The notes under the pieces are model-generated. The model was not told the DNA's origin. It ran no database searches and saw nothing but the letters and a program-made list of their open reading frames with translations. This document shows, piece after piece, positions 17,178 to 26,656 of a DNA stretch of 64,000 nt; the stretch's first letter is position 1, and every line of letters starts with the position of its first letter. The DNA lies in contig NZ_FNQF01000001.1 in NCBI RefSeq assembly GCF_900107595.1, positions 396,459 through 460,458 on the forward strand, in the 5' to 3' direction. The DNA comes from Psychroflexus halocasei. GTDB taxonomy: Bacteria; Bacteroidota; Bacteroidia; Flavobacteriales; Flavobacteriaceae. The position numbers were made by a program, and so were the translations under genes.

Positions 17178-17501
17178 TTAAAGCATTCCTAGTTCAAGCT
17201 TTGCTTCTTCACTCATTAAATCTTGTGACCACGGTGGGTCGAAGGTCAATTCAACACGTGTATCATTTACTGAATCAAGAGATTTTACTTTCTCACCTAC
17301 TTCCTGAGGCATTGATTCTGCCACCGGGCAATTAGGCGAAGTCAAAGTCATTAAGATTTTTACATCTCTATCTTCATTGACAAAAACGTCATATATCAAT
17401 CCAAGTTCATAAATATCAACTGGGATTTCTGGATCATAAATTGTTTTTAAAACACGAACAATCTCGTCGCCTAATTCTTGAGTATCAACTTTATCTGACA
17501 T
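17178..17501 (-). CDS. sufT: SufT-like iron-sulfur assembly factor (DUF59 / MIP18 family)
   Basis: A 107-residue DUF59 (MIP18-family) protein. The motif DPEIPVDIYELGLIYDV is diagnostic, and TSPNCPVAESMP carries the conserved reactive cysteine. Members help mature iron-sulfur proteins, probably at late transfer steps. Its place between sufE and DUF2480 in the SUF operon supports this role rather than that of the phenylacetate-pathway relative PaaD. Confidence 0.9.
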   Translation of the reverse strand: MSDKVDTQELGDEIVRVLKTIYDPEIPVDIYELGLIYDVFVNEDRDVKILMTLTSPNCPVAESMPQEVGEKVKSLDSVNDTRVELTFDPPWSQDLMSEEAKLELGML

Positions 17502-17511
17502 AACTTTTCAT

Positions 17512-17931
17512 TTAATGGTTACTGTACGCAATCGCATACATTTTCAATTGTTTAATCATACTGACCAATCCATTTGCGCGCGTTGGCGATAAATGATCTT
17601 TTAAACCGATTTCATCTAAAAAATCAGTATCAGCATTCATAATTGCCTCCGGAGTTTGGTTGGAGAAAACACGAATCAAAATCGCAATAATTCCCTTTGT
17701 AATAATCGCGTCACTATCAGCAGTAAAAATAACTTTACCCTCTTCAAAATCTGCTCTTACCCACACTTGACTTTGACAACCTTTTATAATATTATCCTTT
17801 GTTTTATATTTTTCATCGATTATTGGAAGCGATTTCCCGAGTTCAATCATGTACTCATAACGCTGCATCCAATCATCAAACATGCTAAATTCGTCAACAA
17901 TTTCTTCTTGTATTTCTTTGATATCACTCAC
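17512..17931 (-). CDS. sufE: SufE sulfur-acceptor protein
   Basis: A 139-residue SufE. It takes persulfide sulfur from the cysteine desulfurase SufS on its own cysteine, here C52 in IIKGCQSQVW, and delivers it to SufB. The length and the YMIELGKSLP motif are typical. The start codon is GTG at 17931; no ATG occurs until residue 17, inside the fold. It starts four bases after the stop of the META-domain lipoprotein gene and runs into sufT with a 10-base gap. Confidence 0.96.
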   Translation of the reverse strand: MSDIKEIQEEIVDEFSMFDDWMQRYEYMIELGKSLPIIDEKYKTKDNIIKGCQSQVWVRADFEEGKVIFTADSDAIITKGIIAILIRVFSNQTPEAIMNADTDFLDEIGLKDHLSPTRANGLVSMIKQLKMYAIAYSNH

Positions 17932-17935
17932 TATA

Positions 17936-18349
17936 TTATTGTTTTTGAGCTTTAATTAAAGTTTCTCCTTTATCATTTTTAAAAATAATCTCTTTTTCTG
18001 TTTGTTGAAAAGTCGAGATTTTTGCTGCTAATTGAAAGAGAAGGTTTTCGTTTTCCATTTGTTTAGCGCAATATTTCTTTGTTGAAACACCATGACCTAA
18101 ATCAATACGACCATCGGTAATTGCATAATTAAAGCTATAATTATTACAACCTCCAAAACCGTATATTTTGGCATCTTTACTAGAAATACTCAGATCTAAA
18201 TCTGCTTCTGAAACATCCTTCTGACCAAGTTTTACAATTTTAAAATCGTCAGATTTTAGCTTCTTAGAACTAGCAGCGGATTGCCCAACCTGACATGAAA
18301 CAGCTAAACCTAATAAACAAAATAAAAAAACAGCTTTTATCAATCTCAT
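17936..18349 (-). CDS. META-domain lipoprotein inside the SUF operon
   Basis: A 137-residue lipoprotein (lipobox AVSC, C19) with a META/HslJ-like domain: the GFGGCNNYSFNY motif (64-75) and a conserved second cysteine in KKYCAKQMENE. Such domains are often found in periplasmic or outer-membrane stress proteins. Its start overlaps the sufS stop by four bases (ATGA), so it is translationally coupled to the cysteine desulfurase, and sufE follows after four bases. Why an exported protein is embedded here is not known. Confidence 0.75.
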   Translation of the reverse strand: MRLIKAVFLFCLLGLAVSCQVGQSAASSKKLKSDDFKIVKLGQKDVSEADLDLSISSKDAKIYGFGGCNNYSFNYAITDGRIDLGHGVSTKKYCAKQMENENLLFQLAAKISTFQQTEKEIIFKNDKGETLIKAQKQ

Positions 18350-19584
18350 AATAGCATTGATTTTGCTTTTTTGACAGCTTCAATAAAGGCATCAATTTCT
18401 TCTTTAGTATTGTAAAAAGAGAAAGAAGCACGAACTGTACCTGGGATTTTATAAAACTTCATAATTGGCTGAGCACAGTGATGACCTGTTCTTACAGCGA
18501 TACCCATTTTATCTAAAAGCGTTCCGATATCATAAGAATGAATACCTTCAATGTTAAATGAAATGACAGCCGTTTTTTGTTCAACAGCGGTTCCGTATAT
18601 TCTGACATCACCAACTTCATTCAATTGATTTGTCGCATAAACCAATAGCTCCATTTCATAATCTGCAATCGCATCAAAGCCAATCTTATTCATATAATCA
18701 AGAGCGACACCAAAGGCAATTCCGCCAGAAATATTTGGCGTTCCTGCCTCAAATTTATGTGGTAAACCTGCATAAGTTGTTTTCTCAAAATCAACTTCAG
18801 CAATCATCTCTCCTCCACCTTGATATGGCGGAAGTGCTTCAAGAAGTTCTTGTTTTCCATATAAAACACCCACACCAGTTGGACCACACATTTTATGCGC
18901 TGAAACTGTATAGTAGTCAATATCTAAAGCCTGAACATCTGCTTTAATATGTGGAGCAGCTTGTGCACCATCTATCAAAACTTTAGCACCAACAGCATGT
19001 GTTTTCTCAATGATTTCTTCAATAGGATTAATTGTCCCTAAAGCGTTTGAAACGTGATTAACAAAGACAAGTTTCGTATTGTCATTGAGTAACTGGTCAA
19101 AAGTATCAAGCTCAAGTTCACCGTTTTCTGTCATCGGGATAACTTTAAGCTTGGCTCCTGTTTTTTCGCACATCATCTGCCAAGGCACAATATTAGAGTG
19201 ATGCTCCATCGCCGAAACAATCACCTCATCTTGCTCATTCAAAAGCTGAGAATAACCATGAGCCACCAAGTTTATAGCATGAGTTGTACCAGCTGTAAAA
19301 ATGATTTCATGAACGTGTTCTGCATTGAAATGTGATCTTATTTTTTCTCGCGCTTGCTCATAAGCGTCTGTTGCAATTTGGGATAACGAATGTACACCTC
19401 GATGAATATTGGCATTGTAATCTGAATAATAATGAACAATCGCATCAATGACCTGTTGTGGCGTTTGAGAGGTTGCTGCATTATCAAAATAAACGAGCGG
19501 TTTCCCGTTTATCTTACGTTGAAGAATTGGGAAATCCGCTCTAATTTTATTCATGTCCAATGTATGTTTAGAAGTCTCTTGCAT
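18346..19584 (-). CDS. sufS: SufS cysteine desulfurase
   Basis: A PLP enzyme of about 412 residues that takes sulfur from cysteine for cluster building, giving alanine. It has YFDNAATSQTP near the N-terminus, the PLP-binding lysine in VSAHKMCGPTG (K231) and the persulfide cysteine in RTGHHCAQPIM (C370). The frame can be extended to a TTG at 19614. I chose the ATG at 19584, preceded by an A/T-rich leader; the ATG at 19554 (MNKIRADFP) is also possible. The gene ends in ATGA overlap with the META lipoprotein gene and follows sufD by about 50 bases. Confidence 0.96.
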   Translation of the reverse strand: MQETSKHTLDMNKIRADFPILQRKINGKPLVYFDNAATSQTPQQVIDAIVHYYSDYNANIHRGVHSLSQIATDAYEQAREKIRSHFNAEHVHEIIFTAGTTHAINLVAHGYSQLLNEQDEVIVSAMEHHSNIVPWQMMCEKTGAKLKVIPMTENGELELDTFDQLLNDNTKLVFVNHVSNALGTINPIEEIIEKTHAVGAKVLIDGAQAAPHIKADVQALDIDYYTVSAHKMCGPTGVGVLYGKQELLEALPPYQGGGEMIAEVDFEKTTYAGLPHKFEAGTPNISGGIAFGVALDYMNKIGFDAIADYEMELLVYATNQLNEVGDVRIYGTAVEQKTAVISFNIEGIHSYDIGTLLDKMGIAVRTGHHCAQPIMKFYKIPGTVRASFSFYNTKEEIDAFIEAVKKAKSMLL

Positions 19585-19632
19585 TGTTTTAAAATTTAAT
19601 GAACTCCCAAACAATGATAATGACCTTAAAAT

Positions 19633-20946
19633 TTATGAGTCGAAACCTAATTCAACACCAATTTTTAAAGCGATTTGTTTGGTAATTCTTTTCTTAATTT
19701 CAGGAATTTTCACGCTGCTTAAAACATTGTTTGCAAAAGCAAACATCAGCAATGCACGTGCCTCTTTGTGAGGGATTCCTCTAGTTTGTAAATAATAAAG
19801 TGCTTCTTTATCTAATTGACCAATTGTACATCCGTGACTACATTTCACATCGTCAGCAAAAATCTCCAACTGTGGTTTTGAGTTACAAGTTGCTGTATCG
19901 TCAATCAAAATATTGTTGTTACTCTGGAAACCGTCTGTTTTTTGAGCAATTTTATCAACGAGTACTTTTCCGTTAAAAACACCAACAGATTTCTCTGAAA
20001 AAATGCTTTTATAATCTTGATAACTCTGACAATTAGGCTGTTGATGATGAACCAATGTGTTATGGTCAACATGCTGCTTACCTTCAATAATTGTTACACC
20101 TTTTAAAATAGAGTTGATATTTTCTCCTTCTTGGTAAAAATTAAGATTATTTCTTGTTAATTTACCTCCAAAAGAGAATGTATGCACTGAAGCAACACTG
20201 TCTCTATCTTGCTTCACAAAAGTATTATCAATTAAAGAAGCTGAAGTGTGATCGTTTTGAATTTTATAGTAGTCGAGTTTAGCATTTTTCTCAACGAATA
20301 CTTCAGAAACAACATTGGTTAAAACTGGATTTTCAGTTAAACTTTGATGCCTCTCAATGATTTCGACCTGAGATCCTTCTTCAAGAACGATTAAGTTTCT
20401 TGGTTGTACCATCAAAGCTTCTTCATTTCCTGTTGAAAAATTCAGGATTTGAATTGGCTTCTCAGCAGCTACATTTTTAGGGATGCGGATGTAAGCACCT
20501 TCTCTTGTAAAAGCTGTATTTAAGGAAACCATGCTATCTTCTGGGACAGCTTTATTGAAATATTTATCAATAACTGGCTTGTATTTGTCTTTATTTAAGG
20601 CAGAGGACATCAAGCAAGCATCAATCAACTCGTGCGTTGTATTTGATAATTGTGATGAAAAAATACCATCGACAAAAACAATTGTATACGTATCAATATC
20701 GTGGATAAAATACTTCTTAACATCCTTATAATCAAGCGCATCTTCTTTTTTCGGGAAGAAGTTATAGTCTTGTTTTAAAATAGGTTTTAAAGAAGTGTAT
20801 TTCCAATCTTCTTGTTTTTTTGTAGGAAAACCAGTTTCCTCAAAAAACTTGATAGCTTCATCTCTGTGTTTATGGATATCACTTTCCATATCGACATTCT
20901 CTTCAAAAAGCAGATAAGATGAAATTAATTTATCTTTTAGTGTCAT
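19633..20946 (-). CDS. sufD: SufD scaffold subunit
   Basis: A 437-residue SufD, partner of SufB in the SufBC2D scaffold. N-terminal helices precede the long beta-helix domain, and the C-terminal part carries CSHGCTIGQLDKEALYYLQTRG, here split as C(S)HGCTIGQLD and YYLQTRGI, which is the SufB/SufD family signature with the conserved histidine and cysteine. The length is normal. It lies 20 bases after sufC, in the usual B-C-D order. Confidence 0.96.
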   Translation of the reverse strand: MTLKDKLISSYLLFEENVDMESDIHKHRDEAIKFFEETGFPTKKQEDWKYTSLKPILKQDYNFFPKKEDALDYKDVKKYFIHDIDTYTIVFVDGIFSSQLSNTTHELIDACLMSSALNKDKYKPVIDKYFNKAVPEDSMVSLNTAFTREGAYIRIPKNVAAEKPIQILNFSTGNEEALMVQPRNLIVLEEGSQVEIIERHQSLTENPVLTNVVSEVFVEKNAKLDYYKIQNDHTSASLIDNTFVKQDRDSVASVHTFSFGGKLTRNNLNFYQEGENINSILKGVTIIEGKQHVDHNTLVHHQQPNCQSYQDYKSIFSEKSVGVFNGKVLVDKIAQKTDGFQSNNNILIDDTATCNSKPQLEIFADDVKCSHGCTIGQLDKEALYYLQTRGIPHKEARALLMFAFANNVLSSVKIPEIKKRITKQIALKIGVELGFDS

Positions 20947-20966
20947 TTTTATTACTTTTTGAGTGA

Positions 20967-21725
20967 TTAAAGACGTGCAGTTTGTTCTTCCTTAATCCAA
21001 TCATAGCCGCGTTCTTCAAGAACCTTAGCAAGCTCCTTATCACCAGATTTAACAATCTTACCATCAAGTAAAACGTGTACAAAGTCAGGAACGATATAAT
21101 CTAATAAACGCTGGTAGTGTGTAATTACCAATGTTGCATTTTTATCTGTTCTTAAATTATTGACGCCGTCAGAGACAATTCTTAAAGCATCGATATCAAG
21201 ACCTGAATCTGTTTCATCAAGAATGGCCAATTTTGGTTCTAACATTGCCATCTGGAAAATCTCGTTACGCTTCTTTTCTCCACCTGAGAAACCTTCATTT
21301 AATGAACGCGACAAGAATTTTCTATCAATTTGAAGTAGTTCAGATTTTTCTTTAATTTTTTTCAGCATATCTTTTGCTGGCATTGCTTCTAAGCCTTGTG
21401 CTTTTCGAACTTGATTAATTGATGTTCTTACAAAGTTAGTCACCGATACACCTGGAATTTCGACAGGATATTGGAATGAAAGAAAAATTCCTTTATGTGC
21501 TCTTTCATCTGGAGAAAGTTCTGATATATTTGATTTTTCAAAAATAATATCACCTTCAGTTACTTCAAAATCTTCATTTCCAGCGATAACAGAAGCTAAT
21601 GTACTTTTACCAGAACCATTTGGTCCCATAATCGCATGAACTTCACCAGCATTTATTTCAAGGTCAATTCCGTTTAATATTTCTTGACCTTCAACGTTAG
21701 CATGTAGGTTTTTTATTTTAAGCAT
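20967..21725 (-). CDS. sufC: SufC ATPase
   Basis: A 252-residue ABC-type ATPase of the SufBC2D scaffold. Walker A is GPNGSGKST (34-42), the signature is FSGGEKKR, and Walker B is [12 protein letters not shown]. It is soluble and drives conformational change of SufB-SufD during cluster assembly. It begins three bases after the stop of the small lipoprotein gene that separates it from sufB, which is unusual, since sufB and sufC normally adjoin. Confidence 0.97.
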   Translation of the reverse strand: MLKIKNLHANVEGQEILNGIDLEINAGEVHAIMGPNGSGKSTLASVIAGNEDFEVTEGDIIFEKSNISELSPDERAHKGIFLSFQYPVEIPGVSVTNFVRTSINQVRKAQGLEAMPAKDMLKKIKEKSELLQIDRKFLSRSLNEGFSGGEKKRNEIFQMAMLEPKLAILDETDSGLDIDALRIVSDGVNNLRTDKNATLVITHYQRLLDYIVPDFVHVLLDGKIVKSGDKELAKVLEERGYDWIKEEQTARL

Positions 21726-21728
21726 GAT

Positions 21729-22142
21729 TTACTTTGTTTCTAATTTGACTTTTTGTTTTTGTGGTGCTTTGACTTCAACAATATCTTCGATGATCAGCCA
21801 TTCCTCCCACGTATTTTTTTGTTCTGATTTAGTAATTTCACCTGTTAAAATCACAGGAATCATATCAAAACTATCTCTTTTAACTTCGTTAGTTTTTTTG
21901 ACGAGCTCATTCGCTTTATCGTTCATTTTTATACCATAAATAAAGTCGTCTCCTTTTAAAACAGCTAGATTATCTAGGTAAATAAATTCACCTTTAATCA
22001 ATTTTCCTGCTTCATATATGCGCGTACTTTTAACTTCTTTCATTGTTTTTTCAGTTTCAGAAACTTCAGATTTTTCACTTTTCTGACAAGCAACAAGTGA
22101 TATTAAAACGAAAACAATAATAACTTTGAGTCCTTTCATCAT
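21729..22142 (-). CDS. Unknown lipoprotein between sufB and sufC
   Basis: A 137-residue lipoprotein (lipobox LVAC, C20) of no family I recognise. The mature part starts with a charged linker (about 21-40) and continues as a beta-rich domain (IKGEFIYLDNLAVL, FIYGIKMND, IPVILTGEIT, EEWLIIEDIVEV), reminiscent of a small OB or single-barrel fold. Two adjacent ATG codons start it. Tight spacing to both sufB (10 bases) and sufC (3 bases) makes co-translation very likely. It has only the lipobox cysteine, so it is unlikely to bind a cluster itself. Confidence 0.7.
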   Translation of the reverse strand: MMKGLKVIIVFVLISLVACQKSEKSEVSETEKTMKEVKSTRIYEAGKLIKGEFIYLDNLAVLKGDDFIYGIKMNDKANELVKKTNEVKRDSFDMIPVILTGEITKSEQKNTWEEWLIIEDIVEVKAPQKQKVKLETK

Positions 22143-22152
22143 AACTAATTAA

Positions 22153-23598
22153 TTATCCAACTGAACCTTCTAATGAGATTTGCAATAGTTTTTGAGCTTC
22201 AGCAGCAAACTCCATAGGAAGTTTGTTTAGTACTTCTTTACTGAATCCATTCACGATCAGTGCAATTGCACTTTCAGTATCGATTCCTCTTTGGTTACAG
22301 TAGAAAATTTGATCTTCACCAATTTTACTTGTCGTGGCTTCGTGCTCAACTTGACCAGTTTTGTTTTTCATCTCGATGTAAGGGAAAGTATGCGCTCCAC
22401 ATTTATTCCCCATCAATAATGAGTCACACTCTGAGAAGTTACGTGCATTTTCTGCGCGTTTATTCATCTGAACTAAACCTCTGTAAGAGTTTTGAGAATT
22501 ACCAGCAGAAATTCCTTTTGAGATAATTGTACTCTTGGTGTTTTTACCAATATGTATCATTTTCGTTCCCGTATCTGCTTGTTGATAATTATTTGTCACA
22601 GCAACTGAGTAAAACTCACCTACTGAATTATCACCTTTTAAAATACAGCTTGGATATTTCCATGTAACCGCAGAGCCAGTTTCGACTTGTGTCCAGCTAA
22701 TTTTTGCATTTTTCTCACACAATCCTCGCTTTGTCACAAAGTTAAAAACACCTCCTTTACCTTCTTTATCACCAGGGAACCAGTTTTGAACTGTACTGTA
22801 CTTAATTTCAGCATTATCAAGTGCGACAAGCTCTACAACTGCTGCGTGCAATTGATTCTCATCACGCATTGGCGCTGTACAACCTTCAAGGTAACTGACA
22901 TAACTTGAATCTTCAGCAATCACTAAAGTTCTTTCGAACTGACCTGTTCCAGCTTGGTTAATTCTAAAATATGTAGAAAGCTCCATTGGGCATCTCACAC
23001 CTTTTGGAATGTAGCAGAATGAGCCATCACTAAAAACGGCTGAGTTCAATGCTGCAAAAAAGTTATCTGTTGTTGGAACAACCGAACCTATATATTTCTT
23101 AACAAGTTCTGGATGTTCTGAAATAGCTTCAGAAATTGAACAGAAAATAATTCCTTTTTCACGAAGATTCTTTTTAAATGTTGTCGCAACAGAAACTGAG
23201 TCCATCACAACATCAACAGCAACACCAGCTAATTTCTTTTGCTCTTCTAATGAAATACCTAATTTCTTAAATGTGTCAAGTAATTCAGGATCAACCTCAT
23301 CTAAACTATCATATTTCGGTTTGTTATTAGGTGCCGAATAATATGAAATAGCCTGGTAATCTGGTTTTTCGTAACCGACGTTTGCCCAATCAGGCTCTTC
23401 CATTGTTTTCCAATGTCTGAAAGCCTCTAATCGCCATTTCGTCATCCAACCTGGCTCACCTTTCTTTTTAGAAATTCCTATCACCACATCTTCATTAAGG
23501 CCGGGTGGAAAAGTATCAGATTCAATATCGGTGTAAAAACCGTACTCGTACTCTTTATCTTTGAGTTCTTTTTCTAATTCATGTTCTGTATAAGACAT
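22153..23598 (-). CDS. sufB: SufB scaffold subunit
   Basis: A 481-residue SufB, the subunit on which the new Fe-S cluster forms. Typical segments are [18 protein letters not shown], the [18 protein letters not shown] region and the C-terminal [11 protein letters not shown]. The frame can be extended upstream to 23640, but [20 protein letters not shown] from the ATG at 23598 is the normal N-terminus, and the extension would overlap the end of sufA. It follows sufA by 11 bases. Confidence 0.97.
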   Translation of the reverse strand: MSYTEHELEKELKDKEYEYGFYTDIESDTFPPGLNEDVVIGISKKKGEPGWMTKWRLEAFRHWKTMEEPDWANVGYEKPDYQAISYYSAPNNKPKYDSLDEVDPELLDTFKKLGISLEEQKKLAGVAVDVVMDSVSVATTFKKNLREKGIIFCSISEAISEHPELVKKYIGSVVPTTDNFFAALNSAVFSDGSFCYIPKGVRCPMELSTYFRINQAGTGQFERTLVIAEDSSYVSYLEGCTAPMRDENQLHAAVVELVALDNAEIKYSTVQNWFPGDKEGKGGVFNFVTKRGLCEKNAKISWTQVETGSAVTWKYPSCILKGDNSVGEFYSVAVTNNYQQADTGTKMIHIGKNTKSTIISKGISAGNSQNSYRGLVQMNKRAENARNFSECDSLLMGNKCGAHTFPYIEMKNKTGQVEHEATTSKIGEDQIFYCNQRGIDTESAIALIVNGFSKEVLNKLPMEFAAEAQKLLQISLEGSVG

Positions 23599-23609
23599 AG
23601 CATTCTTTT

Positions 23610-23939
23610 TTATAATGAAAAACTTTCGCCACAACCACATGTGCGTTGTGCGTTTGGATTATTAAAAACAAAACCTTTGCCGTTAAGACCTCCTGAATAT
23701 TCTAGTGTTGTACCTACGAGATATAAAAAACTACTTTTATTAATGACTATTTTTACGCCATTATCCTCAAATACTTTATCTTTTTCTTGATGATTTTTAT
23801 CAAAATTCAAATCATAAGACAATCCAGAACATCCGCCACTTTTTACGCCAACACGTACAAAGTCGTTGTCAATCTTAAAGCCTTCTTCAGCCATTAAGGC
23901 TTTCAATTTTTGCTTTGCTGTTTCACTTACTTTGATCAT
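23610..23939 (-). CDS. sufA: SufA / HesB-type iron-sulfur carrier
   Basis: A 109-residue A-type carrier with the three conserved cysteines: C37 in SGGCSGLSY and C101, C103 in [10 protein letters not shown]. It accepts clusters from SufBCD and hands them to target enzymes. It is the first gene of the SUF operon. An ideal Bacteroidota promoter lies 30-60 bases upstream. Confidence 0.95.
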   Translation of the reverse strand: MIKVSETAKQKLKALMAEEGFKIDNDFVRVGVKSGGCSGLSYDLNFDKNHQEKDKVFEDNGVKIVINKSSFLYLVGTTLEYSGGLNGKGFVFNNPNAQRTCGCGESFSL

Positions 23940-23968
23940 CCTTTTTTAGATTAATTCTAATTAATTCA

Positions 23969-23999
23969 CAAAGATACATTTAACCTTATCAAAGACAAA
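23969..23999 (-). promoter_or_regulatory. Perfect Bacteroidota promoter of the SUF operon
   Basis: On the minus strand TTTG (23996-23999) is followed after exactly 19 bases by TATCTTTG (23969-23976), matching TTTG-N19-TAnnTTTG in every conserved position. It lies in the 73-base gap between thiL and sufA and gives a leader of about 25 bases. I saw no clear dyad for a repressor such as IscR or Fur overlapping it. Confidence 0.82.
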
Positions 24000-24012
24000 C
24001 TCATTAACATTA

Positions 24013-25065
24013 TTATTCATCTTCATCAACTGTGTTCCAACCTCTTGCTTGCATAGGAATCTTTGTATTCATCCTTGAGATTAAATGAATCCCTTCTTTT
24101 TCTTCAACCATGTGGCCAATGACTGTTAAATGCGGATTAGCTTTGATTTTCTCATAATCATTTTGACTAATCGTAAAGAGCAATTCATAATCTTCACCTC
24201 CATTTAAAGCAACAGTTGTGCTATCCAAGTTAAACTCTTCACAAGTCGAGATAACTTTAGGGTCAAGAGGAATTTTATCTTCATATAGATTAGCACCAAC
24301 TTTAGAACTTTTACAGATGTGCATGATTTCAGAAGAAAGTCCGTCGCTAATATCTATCATTGAAGTTGGCTTCACTTCAAGTTTTTTCAAGAGTTCAGGA
24401 ATATCTTTTCTTGCCTCTGGCTTCAGCTGTCTTTCGATAAGATAAGTGTATTCAGTTAAATCAGGTTGTGAATTTGGATTCACCTTAAAGACTTCTTTTT
24501 CTCTTTTTAGAATTTGCAAACCTAAATAAGCGGCACCAATATCACCAGTCACGACTAGTAGATCGTTTGGTTTAGCACCATTTCGGTATGCAATATCTTC
24601 TTCTTTTGCTTCACCTAAAGCAGTGATGCTGATTTGTAAACCTTTGACAGATGAAGTTGTATCTCCTCCAATCACATCTATATTATATAAATCCGCAGCT
24701 TTTGTAATTCCTGCATATATTTCTTCAAGCGCTTCAACAGTAAAACGATTTGAGCATGCGATAGAAACTGTTATTTGTTTTGCTTCGGCGTTCATCGCAT
24801 AAACATCGGATAGATTAACCATCACAGCTTTATAACCCAAATGCTTTAGCGGCATGTAAGACAAATCAAAATGCACACCTTCAACCAAAAAATCTGTTGT
24901 TACAAGAGTTTTGTGCTGATGATCTATCACAGCAGCATCATCGCCAATTCCTTTAAGAGTAGAGTCTGGGTGTTTAATTTTAAAGTGCTGTGTTAAATGA
25001 TCTATCAATCCGAATTCACCTAACTCTGATAATTTTGTTTTACTATCTTCTGTGTTGTCAAACAT
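24013..25065 (-). CDS. thiL: Thiamine-monophosphate kinase
   Basis: A 350-residue ThiL, which phosphorylates thiamine phosphate to the active diphosphate. It shows GIGDDAAVI, TTDFLVEGVHFD, GGDTTSS, VVTGDIGAAYLGL and ISDGLSSEI, the PurM/ThiL fold with its metal-binding aspartates. It is a single gene: the accC terminator lies upstream and the SUF promoter downstream. A TAACTTTG element precedes it. No TPP riboswitch is visible in the short leader. Confidence 0.95.
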   Translation of the reverse strand: MFDNTEDSKTKLSELGEFGLIDHLTQHFKIKHPDSTLKGIGDDAAVIDHQHKTLVTTDFLVEGVHFDLSYMPLKHLGYKAVMVNLSDVYAMNAEAKQITVSIACSNRFTVEALEEIYAGITKAADLYNIDVIGGDTTSSVKGLQISITALGEAKEEDIAYRNGAKPNDLLVVTGDIGAAYLGLQILKREKEVFKVNPNSQPDLTEYTYLIERQLKPEARKDIPELLKKLEVKPTSMIDISDGLSSEIMHICKSSKVGANLYEDKIPLDPKVISTCEEFNLDSTTVALNGGEDYELLFTISQNDYEKIKANPHLTVIGHMVEEKEGIHLISRMNTKIPMQARGWNTVDEDE

Positions 25066-25082
25066 GGTTTCAAATTATTTTG

Positions 25083-25090
25083 CAAAGTTA
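25083..25090 (-). promoter_or_regulatory. Promoter -7 element for thiL
   Basis: TAACTTTG on the minus strand, a full match to TAnnTTTG, lies 17 bases before the thiL ATG. No TTTG stands at the expected -33 distance, so it is a partial match only. Confidence 0.45.
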
Positions 25091-25166
25091 GTAATAAAGA
25101 TTTTGATGAGGGTATGATATCATCTCAGCTCAAGCTTCCAAATGCTAAAGTTCTCTAAAAAATTGC

Positions 25167-25200
25167 ATAAAAAAAATCGCACTTGAGAAAGTGCGATTTC
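25167..25200 (-). terminator. Intrinsic terminator after accC
   Basis: AAATCGCACTT (25174-25184), a GAGA loop and AAGTGCGATTT (25189-25199) form an 11-base perfect stem. On the minus strand it is followed by a U-tract. It ends the fabH-accB-accC transcript. Confidence 0.9.
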
Positions 25201-25222
25201 AGAAGATAAATCTTTTTATATT

Positions 25223-26602
25223 CTACTCGTCATCATCATCGTCTTCATAATCACCTTTAGGTTCTTCAGGCATATTAAAATCTTCCATAAATTTTGTTGT
25301 GTAATTACCAGAAACATAATCAGGATGTTTCATTAACAAACGATGAAATGGAATTGTTGTTTTAATCCCTTCAATAACAAATTCACTCAATGCACGACGC
25401 ATTTTATTAATCGCTTCTTTACGTGTTTGTGCAGTCACAATCAACTTTGCAATCATAGAATCGTAATTGGGTGGAATCACATAATCACTGTAAACATGTG
25501 TATCCACACGGACACCATGACCACCAGGAATATGCAATGTTGTGATCTTCCCAGGTGAAGGTCTAAAGTTATTGTAAGGATCTTCAGCATTGATACGACA
25601 TTCGATAGAATGAAGTTTAGGGAAATAATTTTTACCAGAAATTGGTACACCTGCAGCAACTAAAATCTGCTCTTTGATCAAATCATGATCAACGACTTCA
25701 TCAGTAATTGGGTGTTCAACTTGAATTCTCGTATTCATTTCCATGAAATAGAAATTTCTGTGTTTATCCACGAGAAACTCAATTGTTCCGGCACCTTCAT
25801 AACTGATATATTCTGCGGCCTTTACTGCTGCATCTCCCATTTTCTTTCTGAGTTTATCAGTCATAAAAGGAGAAGGTGTTTCTTCAGTTAATTTTTGGTG
25901 ACGTCTTTGCACTGAGCAATCTCTTTCAGATAAGTGACAAGCTTTTCCTGTTTGGTCTCCAACAATCTGAATTTCAATATGGCGTGGCTCTTCAATAAGC
26001 TTCTCCATATACATATCATCATTACCAAACCCAATTTTAGCTTCTTGTCTTGCTGATTCCCAAGCTGCTTCAAGTTTATCTTCGCTCCAAACAGCTCGCA
26101 TTCCTTTACCACCGCCACCAGCAGTAGCTTTAAGCATCACAGGATAACCAACTTTTTTAGCGGTTTTTTTACAGTCTTCAAAGTCTTTTATAATTCCCTT
26201 TGAACCTGGAACACAAGGCACGCCAGCAGCTTCCATGGTTGCTTTAGCTGTTGCTTTGTCTCCCATTTTCTCAATCATTTCAGCTGAAGCACCGATAAAT
26301 TTGATGTCATGTTCAGCACAAATCTTTGAAAAATTGGCATTTTCAGATAAAAAACCATATCCAGGATGTATTGCATCTGCATTGGTAATTTCAGCAGCTG
26401 AAATAATATTTGGTATTTTCAAGTATGATTCGCTAGAGGCTGGCGGTCCAATACAAACAGCTTCATCAGCAAACCTTACGTGCAAGCTTTCCTTATCAGC
26501 AGTAGAATAGACAGCAACAGTTTTGATGCCCATTTCTTTACAAGTGCGAATAATTCTTAAAGCTATTTCGCCGCGATTTGCGATTAATATTTTCTTAAAC
26601 AT
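25223..26602 (-). CDS. accC: Biotin carboxylase subunit of acetyl-CoA carboxylase
   Basis: A 459-residue ATP-grasp enzyme that carboxylates biotin on AccB, the first step of fatty-acid synthesis. Seen: [14 protein letters not shown] at the start, the glycine-rich ATP loop [35 protein letters not shown] and the C-terminal FRPSPGKI region. The last residues are a run of Asp and Glu (DYEDDDDDE), beyond the usual end of the protein. It follows accB by 54 bases. Confidence 0.97.
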   Translation of the reverse strand: MFKKILIANRGEIALRIIRTCKEMGIKTVAVYSTADKESLHVRFADEAVCIGPPASSESYLKIPNIISAAEITNADAIHPGYGFLSENANFSKICAEHDIKFIGASAEMIEKMGDKATAKATMEAAGVPCVPGSKGIIKDFEDCKKTAKKVGYPVMLKATAGGGGKGMRAVWSEDKLEAAWESARQEAKIGFGNDDMYMEKLIEEPRHIEIQIVGDQTGKACHLSERDCSVQRRHQKLTEETPSPFMTDKLRKKMGDAAVKAAEYISYEGAGTIEFLVDKHRNFYFMEMNTRIQVEHPITDEVVDHDLIKEQILVAAGVPISGKNYFPKLHSIECRINAEDPYNNFRPSPGKITTLHIPGGHGVRVDTHVYSDYVIPPNYDSMIAKLIVTAQTRKEAINKMRRALSEFVIEGIKTTIPFHRLLMKHPDYVSGNYTTKFMEDFNMPEEPKGDYEDDDDDE

Positions 26603-26656
26603 AGGCTTTTCTTTTAATAAAGATTAAAAAGTAAATTGTTAGAAGAGAACATCAAT

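Noticed and set aside
23940-24012. IscR or Fur operator in the suf promoter
   Set aside because: No convincing inverted repeat overlaps the promoter elements.
25225-25255. A tcatcatcatcg run that resembles a microsatellite repeat
   Set aside because: It is the reverse complement of Asp/Glu codons at the end of accC and is explained by coding.
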